Shown here piece by piece: positions 24,995 through 32,707 of a stretch of 64,000 nucleotides of DNA. Positions within the stretch are counted from its first letter, which is position 1; every line of letters starts with the position of its first letter. The stretch lies in NCBI GenBank assembly GCA_023382655.1, contig JAHDWK010000001.1, forward strand, positions 359,089 through 423,088. Direction: 5' to 3'. The notes beneath the pieces are model-generated. The model was not told the origin of the DNA, searched no databases, and saw nothing but the letters and a program-made list of their open reading frames with translations. The translations under genes and the position numbers were made by a program. The stretch comes from Anaerolineae bacterium (GTDB taxonomy: Bacteria > Chloroflexota > Anaerolineae > Promineifilales > Promineifilaceae).

Positions 24995-25219
24995 CTACGT
25001 ATCATATTCGGACGGCCGTTCACCACCCAAATACCCTATTGTTTCCGCGCCATCCAGCGAATAAATACCGTCGCCTATCAACTGCCACATCCGGTTGCCT
25101 GCCAGGTCAAGAATGTAATCCCCTTGTACATAGCCTGTTAACTCGTTATCCAGGGTATACACATTCCGCCCTTGCACATAAGCAAACTGTTCCCCTTTAC
25201 GATCCACTACACCACGCAT
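24995..25219 (-). CDS. small conserved hypothetical protein
   Basis: 74 residues from ATG 25219, which has AAGGGGGAATATC upstream; an in-frame extension to 25279 would run through a repeat. Short beta-strand-like repeats (FAYVQGRNVYTLDNELTGYVQGDYI, here split for brevity: residues 11-35, and DLAGNRMWQLIGDGIYSL at 37-54) recall 4-fold-scaffold or PRC-like stretches. No function recognised. Confidence 0.6.
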   Translation of the reverse strand: MRGVVDRKGEQFAYVQGRNVYTLDNELTGYVQGDYILDLAGNRMWQLIGDGIYSLDGAETIGYLGGERPSEYDT

Positions 25220-25237
25220 GATATTCCCCCTTGCCAA

Positions 25238-25269
25238 TTGTCCGTGATTCGTAATCGGTTTACGGACAA
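25238..25269. repeat. CGTAATCC-type repeat with 8-bp hairpin
   Basis: TTGTCCGT (25238-25245) and ACGGACAA (25262-25269) flank a GATTCGTAATCGG unit of the dispersed repeat. It lies between the LysM gene stop and the small-protein start. Confidence 0.65.
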
Positions 25270-25275
25270 CCGACC

Positions 25276-26058
25276 TCATTCGATAGGTACGGTGAAGGTT
25301 GCGATGATATTATCTTGTCCATCGAGCAATGTTACCAGTTCACCTGGTTGCCAGACCGCCTCCGTGCGCCCCCAATACACATCTGTGGCCCCATCACGGC
25401 CGGTACCTGTGTGAAAAAGGATGCCCGCGCCATCACCAAAGAGCGTGACCTGCTTGAAGGTGTAAAATTGGTTTTGCTGGTCCACGATTTTCCAACCAAG
25501 CAGCGCAATGGGGCTGCTGCCGCTGTTGACAATTTGCACCGCCTCATTGTTGATGTCGCTGGGGGCGATCACGGCCGTAATCCCCACCACCGCCTCACTA
25601 CCCTGCGTCACCGTCACCGGTTCCGCGGCGATAGGCGTGGGCGACACAACCGGCGTTGGCTCCGATGGCGGTGGGGTAGCCGTTGCCAATCCCCCCACCG
25701 GAATGACCAATTGATCGCCTACCGACAAAAAGTTAGGATTAGCAATGTTGTTTGCCGTCACAATATCGTCCATAGGCACATCATAAATCTGGGCAATGGT
25801 GGCTAATGTGTCACCGGCCCGCACAACATGCACCGGCGGCCCTTCTGGTTCCGGCGGCGCTTCTGGGGTATCGGTGGCGGCGGAAACCACAGGGAGCACC
25901 GCCGGGGTGGACAGGTCGGCATTGGCTACGGCCGTTTGTGCCACCAGCGGTGTATTTTCCGCCCGTTGATTCTCCCAATAATAGAGAATCGCCAGCATCA
26001 CCACCGCCGAAACCACTATGTTGATCAGAATAAACGGCAACATGCGTCGAGCAGACAT
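25276..26058 (-). CDS. membrane-anchored LysM protein with C-terminal lamin-tail-like domain
   Basis: 260 residues. One N-terminal membrane helix (about 7-27) leads to a Pro/Ala linker, a LysM domain (VHVVRAGDTLATIAQIYDVP ... NFLSVGDQLVIP, about 76-125), a second Thr/Pro linker and a beta-sandwich resembling the lamin-tail (LTD) domain (VQIVNSGSSPIALLGWKIVD, FHTGTGRDGATDVYWG). It probably binds peptidoglycan and presents the LTD domain at the surface. Upstream of the small-protein gene on the same strand. Confidence 0.85.
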   Translation of the reverse strand: MSARRMLPFILINIVVSAVVMLAILYYWENQRAENTPLVAQTAVANADLSTPAVLPVVSAATDTPEAPPEPEGPPVHVVRAGDTLATIAQIYDVPMDDIVTANNIANPNFLSVGDQLVIPVGGLATATPPPSEPTPVVSPTPIAAEPVTVTQGSEAVVGITAVIAPSDINNEAVQIVNSGSSPIALLGWKIVDQQNQFYTFKQVTLFGDGAGILFHTGTGRDGATDVYWGRTEAVWQPGELVTLLDGQDNIIATFTVPIE

Positions 26059-26094
26059 TCGTTTCTCCTACCGGTTATTGTACCAGACCTCTTA

Positions 26095-26127
26095 AGACCT
26101 GACAGGTTTCACAAACCTGTCAGGTCT
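26095..26127. repeat. AGACCTGACAGGTTT palindromic element, copy 1
   Basis: Perfect 15-bp arms at 26095-26109 and 26113-26127 with a 3-base loop, between divergent genes. The same element, with 11-bp arms, lies between the two phnE genes at 42974-43007. Confidence 0.85.
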
Positions 26128-26196
26128 ATTTGTTATTTGGAAACTACTGCAAATTGTGGAAAATAAGGGCACTTCACTAATAGAGGCAACCAATTA

Positions 26197-27639
26197 ATGG
26201 CAAAACAACTCAAAATTCTCTTTCTCAGCGCCGAGGTTGCGCCCTTTGCCAAAACGGGTGGGTTGGGTGATGTGGGCGGCTCGCTGCCCAAAGCGTTACA
26301 TGCGCTGGGGCATGATGTGCGCGTGGTGATGCCCGCCTACAAAAAAATCGAGGATGGATATCCCGGCATAACGCCCATGCCAGGACTGTTGCACATACCC
26401 ACCGGGGCCGGTTATTTGCCGGTGGGGGTTTTTACCGGCAAGCTGCCCCATAGTGAAGTCCCCATTTATTTTATTGCCGAGCATAATTTGTTTAACCGGC
26501 CCAACATCTATGGCTACAATGATGATCCCTACCGTTTTGCCTTTTTCAGCCGGGCGGCCCTGGAACTGACGCTGGCGCTGGCGTGGAAGCCAGACATTTT
26601 GCACGCCCATGACTGGCACACGGCCCCGGCTATTACCTGGCTGGCTACGGCGGGGCAAGGCGACGGCCGTTTCCGTGAAATCGCCTCCATCTTCACCATC
26701 CACAATTTAGCCCACCAGGGGCGCACCAACTGGCACATCTTCGATTACCTGGGCATCCAGACCCATTCCCTGGCGGAAGAAGGGTATGGCGAAGTGAATT
26801 TCATGGCGCGGGGCATTTACCATGCCACCATGATCAACACCGTCAGCCCCACCTATGCCCGCGAAATGATGACCCCCGAAGGCGGCGCCGGTCTGCACGA
26901 CCTGCTGCGCCACCGCCATTATGATGTGCATGGTATTTTGAACGGTCTGGATTATGAGGAGTGGGACCCGGCAAGTGACGGCCGTATCGCCGGCCATTAC
27001 GACGTTGATCACCTGGAAGCCCGCATCCACAATCGCCACGCCCTCCAGGCTCGCGCTAACCTCCCCCTACGTGATGACATTCCTCTGGTGGCGATGGTCT
27101 CCCGCCTGGACTGGCAAAAAGGGCTGGACATTACCGGGCACGTCATTCATTTGCTCATGAATGGCTTTGCGGGCGATGCGCAATTCATCGTGTTGGGCAC
27201 CGGCGCGCAAGAGTACGAAGACATGTTTGCCCGCCTGGCGCATTACCACGCCGATAAAATGACGGCCTATCTGGATTACAGCGCCGGGTTTGCCCCGCTC
27301 ATTTATGCCGGTAGTGATATGTTCATCATGCCCTCCCGTTTTGAGCCGTGTGGCCTGGGGCAGCTCATTGCCATGCGCTATGGCAGTGTGCCCGTTGTCC
27401 GGGCTACGGGCGGTTTGGCGGACACCGTCATTGAAGGGCACACCGGTTTTACGTTTCAAGGTTACAGCACGGAAGCCTTCTGGCAGGCGATGCAGCGGGC
27501 CATTTATGTATATAACGTAGACCGCCCACGCTGGCGGCAGATTCAGCATAATGGCATGGCTGCCGACTTTTCCTGGCGGCGCTCGGCGCTGAGCTACCAG
27601 CAGTTATATGAATGGGCGATTGCCCGGACATTTTCGTGA
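26197..27639 (+). CDS. glgA: glycogen synthase (ADP-glucose type, GT5)
   Basis: 480 residues. It transfers glucose from ADP-glucose to growing alpha-1,4-glucan. N-terminal KILFLSAEVAPFAKTGGLGDVGGSLP contains the KTGGL nucleotide-binding motif, then HAHDWHTA, TIHNLAHQG, MVSRLDWQKGLD and the C-terminal FEPCGLGQLIAMRYG. Immediately followed by malQ, so this is a storage-polysaccharide unit. The stop codon overlaps a hairpin (27638-27672). Confidence 0.96.
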   Translation: MAKQLKILFLSAEVAPFAKTGGLGDVGGSLPKALHALGHDVRVVMPAYKKIEDGYPGITPMPGLLHIPTGAGYLPVGVFTGKLPHSEVPIYFIAEHNLFNRPNIYGYNDDPYRFAFFSRAALELTLALAWKPDILHAHDWHTAPAITWLATAGQGDGRFREIASIFTIHNLAHQGRTNWHIFDYLGIQTHSLAEEGYGEVNFMARGIYHATMINTVSPTYAREMMTPEGGAGLHDLLRHRHYDVHGILNGLDYEEWDPASDGRIAGHYDVDHLEARIHNRHALQARANLPLRDDIPLVAMVSRLDWQKGLDITGHVIHLLMNGFAGDAQFIVLGTGAQEYEDMFARLAHYHADKMTAYLDYSAGFAPLIYAGSDMFIMPSRFEPCGLGQLIAMRYGSVPVVRATGGLADTVIEGHTGFTFQGYSTEAFWQAMQRAIYVYNVDRPRWRQIQHNGMAADFSWRRSALSYQQLYEWAIARTFS

Positions 27640-27672
27640 TGCATGATACGTGACTTTCACGTATCACGCATC
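27638..27672. repeat. GTGATGCGTGATAC-type hairpin between glgA and malQ
   Basis: Arms 27638-27653 (GATGCATGATACGTGA) and 27657-27672 match at 15 of 16 positions; extra CATCACG copies follow up to the malQ ribosome site. It includes the last two bases of the glgA stop. The same CATCACGCATCACG unit occurs inside the GT39-like gene near 30640. Confidence 0.8.
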
Positions 27673-27690
27673 ACGCATCACGAGGAAAAC

Positions 27691-29241
27691 ATGCGATTCA
27701 AACGTGCCGCAGGCGTATTGTTACATCCATCTTCCCTGCCCAGCCGGTATGGTATTGGTGACTTTGGGCAGTCGGCGTATCGGTTTGTGGATTTTCTGAT
27801 TGAGAGCAAGCAGGCGCTCTGGCAAACGCTGCCGTTGGGGCCAACGGGCTATGGCGATTCGCCTTACCAATGTTTTTCGGCGTTTGCCGGGAATGCCCTG
27901 TTCATCAGCCCGGATAAGCTGGTAGAGGAGGGATTCTTGCCGGAGACGGCCGTGACCACCGTCCCCGCCTTCCCCAACCACCAGGTTGATTATGGCCCCG
28001 TCATTACTTACAAAATGAACCTGCTGCGGCAGGCTTTTACCCATTTCCAACGCTACGGTACGGCCGAGCAGCAAGCGGCGTTGGCCGAATTTAACCGGGA
28101 ACAGGCTTTCTGGCTGGATGATTACGCCCTGTTCATGGCCCTCAAAAATGAACACCAGCTTGTGGAAGGTGGGGTTTGGAGCACCTGGCCCCAAGAGATC
28201 GCGCTGCGCAAACCGAAAGCAATGAAGGAATGGGGCAAAAAACTGGCCGATGCGGTGGCGTTACACAAATTCTTGCAATTCCTTTTCTTCAAACAATGGC
28301 TGGAACTGAAAGCGTATGCCAATATTCGCGGCATTCAAATTATCGGCGACATTCCCATTTTTGTGGCCTATGACAGCGCCGACGTGTGGGCCAACCCGGA
28401 CCTCTTTTTTCTGGATGAGGCCGGGCAGCCGACGGTTATTGCCGGGGTGCCACCGGATTATTTCAGCGAAACGGGGCAGCGCTGGGGCAACCCCCTTTAC
28501 CGCTGGGATCGGTTGCAAGCGGATGGTTATGCCTGGTGGGAAAAGCGGCTGGATATGAGCTTTGTGCAGGCGGATATTGTGCGCATTGACCATTTCCGCG
28601 GCTTTGACGCCTACTGGGAAATTCCGGCGACGGAACCTACGGCCGTTGTTGGCCGGTGGGTGCAGGGGCCAGGGGCGCGCTTCTTCCGCACGCTACAAGA
28701 AAAATTAGGGGATTTGCCCCTCATTGCCGAAGATTTAGGCGTGATCACGCCGGAAGTGGAGGCGTTGCGGGATGAGTTTAATTTTCCCGGCATGAAAATT
28801 TTGCAGTTTGGGTTTGGCGGCGAGCGCAACAGCAGTTTCTTGCCGCATAGTTTTGGCCGTAACTGTGTGGTTTATACCGGCACACATGACAATGAAACGA
28901 CGGTAGGCTGGTATCTGAATGCCAGTACGCATGAACAAGACCATGCCCGGCGCTATATGGCCATCAATGGGCACGATATTGCCTGGGATATGATCCGGCT
29001 GGCGCATGGTTCGGTGGCGAACACGGCTGTGATCCCCATGCAAGACCTGCTCACTCTGGGCAATGAAGCGCGCATGAATTTCCCCGGTAAGGTGGGCGGC
29101 TACTGGCGCTGGCGTTTCCGTGCCGACGCCCTGAGCGACCATCTGGTTTACCGCCTGCGCGAGATTACGGAACTGTACGGCCGTGCCCCCGGCCAACAGC
29201 AAACGGCGAAGGCCGAGGCGATTGTGGCGGAGCAGGCTTAA
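27691..29241 (+). CDS. malQ: 4-alpha-glucanotransferase (amylomaltase, GH77)
   Basis: 516 residues from ATG 27691 (CACGAGGAAAAC upstream; the frame remains open further 5' through a repeat). It disproportionates alpha-1,4-glucans. Motifs: GVLLHPSSLPSRYGIGDFG, WQTLPLGPTGYGDSPYQ, GDIPIFVAYDSADVW, the nucleophile region VRIDHFRGFDAYWEIP, acid/base in LIAEDLGVITPEV, and YTGTHDNETTVGW. Partner of glgA in glycogen turnover. Confidence 0.96.
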   Translation: MRFKRAAGVLLHPSSLPSRYGIGDFGQSAYRFVDFLIESKQALWQTLPLGPTGYGDSPYQCFSAFAGNALFISPDKLVEEGFLPETAVTTVPAFPNHQVDYGPVITYKMNLLRQAFTHFQRYGTAEQQAALAEFNREQAFWLDDYALFMALKNEHQLVEGGVWSTWPQEIALRKPKAMKEWGKKLADAVALHKFLQFLFFKQWLELKAYANIRGIQIIGDIPIFVAYDSADVWANPDLFFLDEAGQPTVIAGVPPDYFSETGQRWGNPLYRWDRLQADGYAWWEKRLDMSFVQADIVRIDHFRGFDAYWEIPATEPTAVVGRWVQGPGARFFRTLQEKLGDLPLIAEDLGVITPEVEALRDEFNFPGMKILQFGFGGERNSSFLPHSFGRNCVVYTGTHDNETTVGWYLNASTHEQDHARRYMAINGHDIAWDMIRLAHGSVANTAVIPMQDLLTLGNEARMNFPGKVGGYWRWRFRADALSDHLVYRLREITELYGRAPGQQQTAKAEAIVAEQA

Positions 29242-29302
29242 CCCGTAATCGGTAATCCGTTATCGGTAATCAGATTACGGTTTACGGATTACGGTTTACG
29301 GT
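29242..29302. repeat. CGTAATCGG-type repeat hairpin between malQ and the GT39-like gene
   Basis: A run of CGTAATCGGTAATCCGTTAT units is followed by the inverted units GATTACGGTTTACGGATTACGG, meeting at GTAATC-A-GATTAC (about 29266-29278). It fills the gap between convergent genes and reaches the stop codon of the minus-strand gene, so it probably serves as a bidirectional terminator. Confidence 0.75.
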
Positions 29303-31338
29303 GTAAACAGCTCCCGCATCTCTTCGGCCGTCAGGTGGCCGGTGTTTTGGAAGATGATGAGCAAGGGTTGGTCGTAGACAGTGAAGCTTTCGTCAGCGCG
29401 ACCGAGGTTGAGGGTGGGGTGGGCAACCAGAAGCGTTTCGACTTCATCGGGGGGCGTCAGACCAGGCCAGCTAAATCGATCAGCATAAAGGCGGATGCCG
29501 AACAGGGTGGGCATGCGCGTGGTGACATAGACAGGTTCGTAGCCCAACGAGCCGTCAAACAGCAGTTGGTGGTATTGGCCGGAGAGAGGGTAACGGCCGT
29601 TCAGCCGGGGCGCCACACCATACACCCGATTGGACATGATGGTCAGGTAATCACCGGCCGCCAGCCGCGCCAGGTTTCGTTCCAGCTTGGCCTCGTCGTC
29701 GGCTTCGTCTGCGCCGGTCAGCCAGGTCAGTTCTTCATTCCGGTATTCGCTGCGCAGGCGGGGCACGCCATCCAGCAGCATGGTGGACGGCAGGGCGTCA
29801 TCCCACTGCTCGCTGAGAATGAGCGCGCCGGGTGGTATGTTTTCATACACCCAGGCCGACCCGGCCAGCCAGGGATGCGGCTGGCGATACATATTGACGA
29901 AGCTGAGGGCGTAAAGGGTGGTGGTGAGCAGCACGGCCGTGACCGCCCCCCATCTTACCCACCGCCAGCGAATGCTCAACAGCAGCGCGGCCGCGTACAG
30001 CATCAAAAACGGGGTGATCGGCTGCAAATAGCGCATAAATTTGACGTGGAATGAGCCGGTGAGCAGGAAATAGGGGATGATCCAAGACAGTAAGAGGAAA
30101 TTGGAGATGGGGGATTGGAGATTCAGGTTTGTCGCTGAAATAGTTAAGGGTTGCTGCCAATTTTTGGCTACCCGCCAGATTTCCCAAACCAACCCGGCAG
30201 AGGCGGCCAACCCCAGCAGCGGCCCCATACCCCAGCGCAGTTGCATTTCCACAAAGTACAGATAGGCCCACGTGCCGCTGTACTGTCGGGCAAAAGCGAT
30301 GTCACTACTGCCACGCACCATCGCTCCCTGCGTCACAATGTCTTGCAAGTAACATGAGCGCCAATCGAGCGCGGGTATGGTGAAGGGGCCGATGGATGAA
30401 GCGGATGTGACCACTGAACATGTCAGGCCAAGCACGGCGAAAGGATTGGTGAGAAAAAAGGTGAGGGCAGTCACGCACACGGCCGTGACCAACCCCCTCA
30501 CCCACTTGTCTCCGCTCGTTACATACACCGTCAGAGCTAAGGGAAGGAGTAGCAAGACGGCCGTAAACTTTGACCCTACCGCCAGCCCGACGCAAATGGC
30601 CGCCAGGAGCAGGTAAATTCGTAATCGGTGGGACGTGATGTGTGATGCGTGATGCGTGACCCGTGTTCCGTTATCGGTGTTCTCCTCACTTGCCACCTGC
30701 CACCTGACACCGGAAACCATGAAAAATAATGCCGCCACCACAAAAAAGGTGAGATACGGGTCAGAGATGAAAAAGTGGGCCAGTTGGATGTGCATGACGT
30801 TCACGGCCAGGAAAGCGGCGGCGAGCAGGCCCACCGGGGTGTTATACAGCCGTTTGCCCAGTAGACACACAAGCAGTATGGTAGCTGTGTCAAAGAGGGC
30901 GGTGAGGGCACGGGACACGGCCGTGAGATGCCGGAACTCAATCGCCCCCATCCCATTCAGCAGGTCGCGGGTAAACAGCCAGTCCGCCGGGAAAAAGCCG
31001 ATCAGCGCCGGACCGACCCGCTCCATCAAACGGGTGGCGGCTACCCCCAAATACAGCGGCACATGCCCATAGGCAAAATCCCGATGCTCGTCTTGCCGCA
31101 CCACAATCCCCTCGCTGGCAGCATCTGGCGGCCAATAAAACGGATTAAAAGTAGATTGGGGGGGTGTGAGCGCCGTGCGCCAATCGGCCGGAAATTCGAT
31201 GGTGGTGGCCACCCAGGTGATATACCGCTCATCGGGGTGGTAATGCTGGTAATCGTCCCAATCAATGCCCGTCAGCCGTAGGGACACGGCCGTGAGCAAA
31301 ATAATGACCAGCAAAACCTTTTCCTGCCAGGATTTCAT
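29296..31338 (-). CDS. GT39/ArnT-like membrane glycosyltransferase
   Basis: 680 residues with about ten membrane helices and a soluble C-terminal part. The first loop has DWDDYQHYHPDER, an acidic DD/DE motif of GT-C enzymes such as protein O-mannosyltransferases and ArnT, which use polyprenyl-phosphate sugars. Acceptor unknown. Residues about 206-244 (VSGVRWQVASEENTDNGT and RVTHHASHITSHRLRI) are encoded by clustered intergenic-type repeats and lie in a loop between helices. ATG 31338 is chosen over an upstream start because the upstream part is read through an AGATTGG repeat. Confidence 0.8.
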   Translation of the reverse strand: MKSWQEKVLLVIILLTAVSLRLTGIDWDDYQHYHPDERYITWVATTIEFPADWRTALTPPQSTFNPFYWPPDAASEGIVVRQDEHRDFAYGHVPLYLGVAATRLMERVGPALIGFFPADWLFTRDLLNGMGAIEFRHLTAVSRALTALFDTATILLVCLLGKRLYNTPVGLLAAAFLAVNVMHIQLAHFFISDPYLTFFVVAALFFMVSGVRWQVASEENTDNGTRVTHHASHITSHRLRIYLLLAAICVGLAVGSKFTAVLLLLPLALTVYVTSGDKWVRGLVTAVCVTALTFFLTNPFAVLGLTCSVVTSASSIGPFTIPALDWRSCYLQDIVTQGAMVRGSSDIAFARQYSGTWAYLYFVEMQLRWGMGPLLGLAASAGLVWEIWRVAKNWQQPLTISATNLNLQSPISNFLLLSWIIPYFLLTGSFHVKFMRYLQPITPFLMLYAAALLLSIRWRWVRWGAVTAVLLTTTLYALSFVNMYRQPHPWLAGSAWVYENIPPGALILSEQWDDALPSTMLLDGVPRLRSEYRNEELTWLTGADEADDEAKLERNLARLAAGDYLTIMSNRVYGVAPRLNGRYPLSGQYHQLLFDGSLGYEPVYVTTRMPTLFGIRLYADRFSWPGLTPPDEVETLLVAHPTLNLGRADESFTVYDQPLLIIFQNTGHLTAEEMRELFTP
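30600..30720. repeat. composite of three intergenic repeat types inside the GT39-like gene
   Basis: From left to right: a CGTAATCGG unit, a GTGATGTGTGATGCGTGATG array, an ACCCGTGTTCCGTTATCGG unit and a CTTGCCACCTGCCACCTG array. Each occurs elsewhere between genes. Together they encode about 40 polar residues between two membrane helices without breaking the frame. Confidence 0.8.
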
Positions 31339-31342
31339 AGTG

Positions 31343-31380
31343 AGATTGGAGACTAGAGATTGGAGATTGACCAATCTCTA
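31343..31380. repeat. AGATTGGAGA repeat
   Basis: GAGATTGGAGACTAGAGATTGG followed by inverted CCAATCTC, upstream of the GT39-like gene. Other copies are at 5805-5935 and 47113-47142. Confidence 0.65.
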
Positions 31381-31396
31381 ACCTTTTTACAAACAA

Positions 31397-31425
31397 AAAA
31401 GGCTGGAACCATTGTCCAGCCTTTT
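31397..31425 (-). terminator. intrinsic terminator of rplY
   Basis: Arms AAAAGGCTGGA (31397-31407) and TCCAGCCTTTT (31415-31425) with a 7-base loop. On the minus strand it is followed by a T-rich tract, 36 bp beyond the rplY stop. Confidence 0.85.
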
Positions 31426-31460
31426 GTATCTTTTGCCAAAATCCAGGCAATGAAAGGGGA

Positions 31461-32102
31461 TTATTCCTCTTCGCGCTTGCCCTTTTCCACAACTTCCACA
31501 CTTTCCACCGAGGTCATGTCGGCATCTTCCGCTTCAGTTGCTTCAGTGGTTTGGTTATATTCAAAGTGGGCCACAACCGTTTCTGGATCAGCCAGAATCG
31601 TGACGCCTTTTGCCAGTTGCAGGTCGCTGATGTAAATCACATCATCCACCCCCGCAATCCCGGCGGTCTGTACTTCAATTTCTGATACCAGGTCACCTGG
31701 CAAACATTCAATTTCCACCGACTGTATCAACAACACCACCGTACCTAGATTTTTCAGGGATTCGTCGGCTACACCTACCAGCACCAATTCCGCTTCCGAG
31801 GTGATAGTCTCGGCCATGTTGACTTCCATAAAGTCCACATGAATCAAATCACCGCGGGTGGGGTGCTGTTGAATTTCTCGCGCCAATACCGTGCGGGCGT
31901 TTCCCTGCACTTCAATATCAATCAGGTGCGTGGTGCTGGCTTGCCGCAGCACACGGCGTAATGTTTTGTTTTCCAATTGAATGGAGATCGGTTCCCGCTG
32001 CCCGTAGATAACGGCCGGAATTATCCCGGCCTGACGCAGTTGTTTCACTTGTTTGCCAATGACGGTGCGCGGTTCCGCTGCAATGGTAAATTTTTCAGAC
32101 AT
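31461..32102 (-). CDS. rplY: 50S ribosomal protein L25/general stress protein Ctc
   Basis: 213 residues, the long two-domain (TL5/CTC) form. The N-terminal 5S-rRNA-binding domain has EPRTVIGKQVKQLRQAGIIPAVIYG and HLIDIEV; the C-terminal beta domain (about 95-190) ends in an acidic Glu/Val-rich tail (ESVEVVEKGKREEE). Start at 32102 (MSEKFTIAAEPR). Preceded by a hairpin leader and followed by a strong terminator, so it is probably monocistronic. Confidence 0.95.
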   Translation of the reverse strand: MSEKFTIAAEPRTVIGKQVKQLRQAGIIPAVIYGQREPISIQLENKTLRRVLRQASTTHLIDIEVQGNARTVLAREIQQHPTRGDLIHVDFMEVNMAETITSEAELVLVGVADESLKNLGTVVLLIQSVEIECLPGDLVSEIEVQTAGIAGVDDVIYISDLQLAKGVTILADPETVVAHFEYNQTTEATEAEDADMTSVESVEVVEKGKREEE

Positions 32103-32121
32103 CTTCCAAATCCTCAATTAA

Positions 32122-32156
32122 AGACCCTAAGGGCTTCTAAAAAACCCTTAGGGTCT
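32122..32156. promoter_or_regulatory. 12-bp inverted repeat in the rplY leader
   Basis: AGACCCTAAGGG (32122-32133) and CCCTTAGGGTCT (32145-32156) are exact reverse complements with an 11-base loop, 20 bp upstream of the rplY start. It is either an RNA leader hairpin controlling rplY or another dispersed palindrome; only one copy is seen here. Confidence 0.6.
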
Positions 32157-32308
32157 GCATTCATTATTAAACGAAAAACTTGTTTGCAGCCGGGCAAACA
32201 AGCGGGGGAAGTATATCAGCTTGTCTTAAATCGTCAATCTTCAACTTGACACCTTGACGCCGCGTTTTTTGCGGGGTAAAACAAGACCTGGAGGCAGGTA
32301 ACAGAACC

Positions 32309-32707
32309 ATGAATGACAATGTAAACAACTATTATCACACAGTGCAAACAATGGGCAGTTTACGCACACCGGATCATGCCCGGCGGTGGAGTACGGCCGT
32401 GCTCAAAACCCTCGGCGTCAATCTCGACCGCAAAACGAAAAAGAAGCTGGCCAAAGCCTTACCCGAAGACCTGGGCCATGACCTCAAACGACTATTCTGG
32501 CTGGTTCACTTTCGTAACAAGAATATGAGCAAACAGGAATTCCAGTTTGAAGTCTCCAAACGCAGCGGTAACAGCGACTGGCAGTTTGCCAAAACCCCCA
32601 TTCAGGCAGTTTTTCATGGCGTCAAAGAACTGATTGACAATGAGACCAATCAGGCTGTTGCCCAATCGCTGGCCCCGGACGTGCGTGAACTATGGCAGCA
32701 AGCATGA
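32309..32707 (+). CDS. DUF2267-like protein
   Basis: 132 residues resembling DUF2267, which is built of two similar alpha-helical halves: SLRTPDHARRWSTAVLKTLG..LAKALPEDLGHDLKRLFW, then MSKQEFQFEVSKRSGNSDWQ..AQSLAPDVRELW. Function unknown. The stop overlaps the likely start (ATG 32704, ATGA) of the lipoprotein gene, suggesting coupling. Confidence 0.65.
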   Translation: MNDNVNNYYHTVQTMGSLRTPDHARRWSTAVLKTLGVNLDRKTKKKLAKALPEDLGHDLKRLFWLVHFRNKNMSKQEFQFEVSKRSGNSDWQFAKTPIQAVFHGVKELIDNETNQAVAQSLAPDVRELWQQA

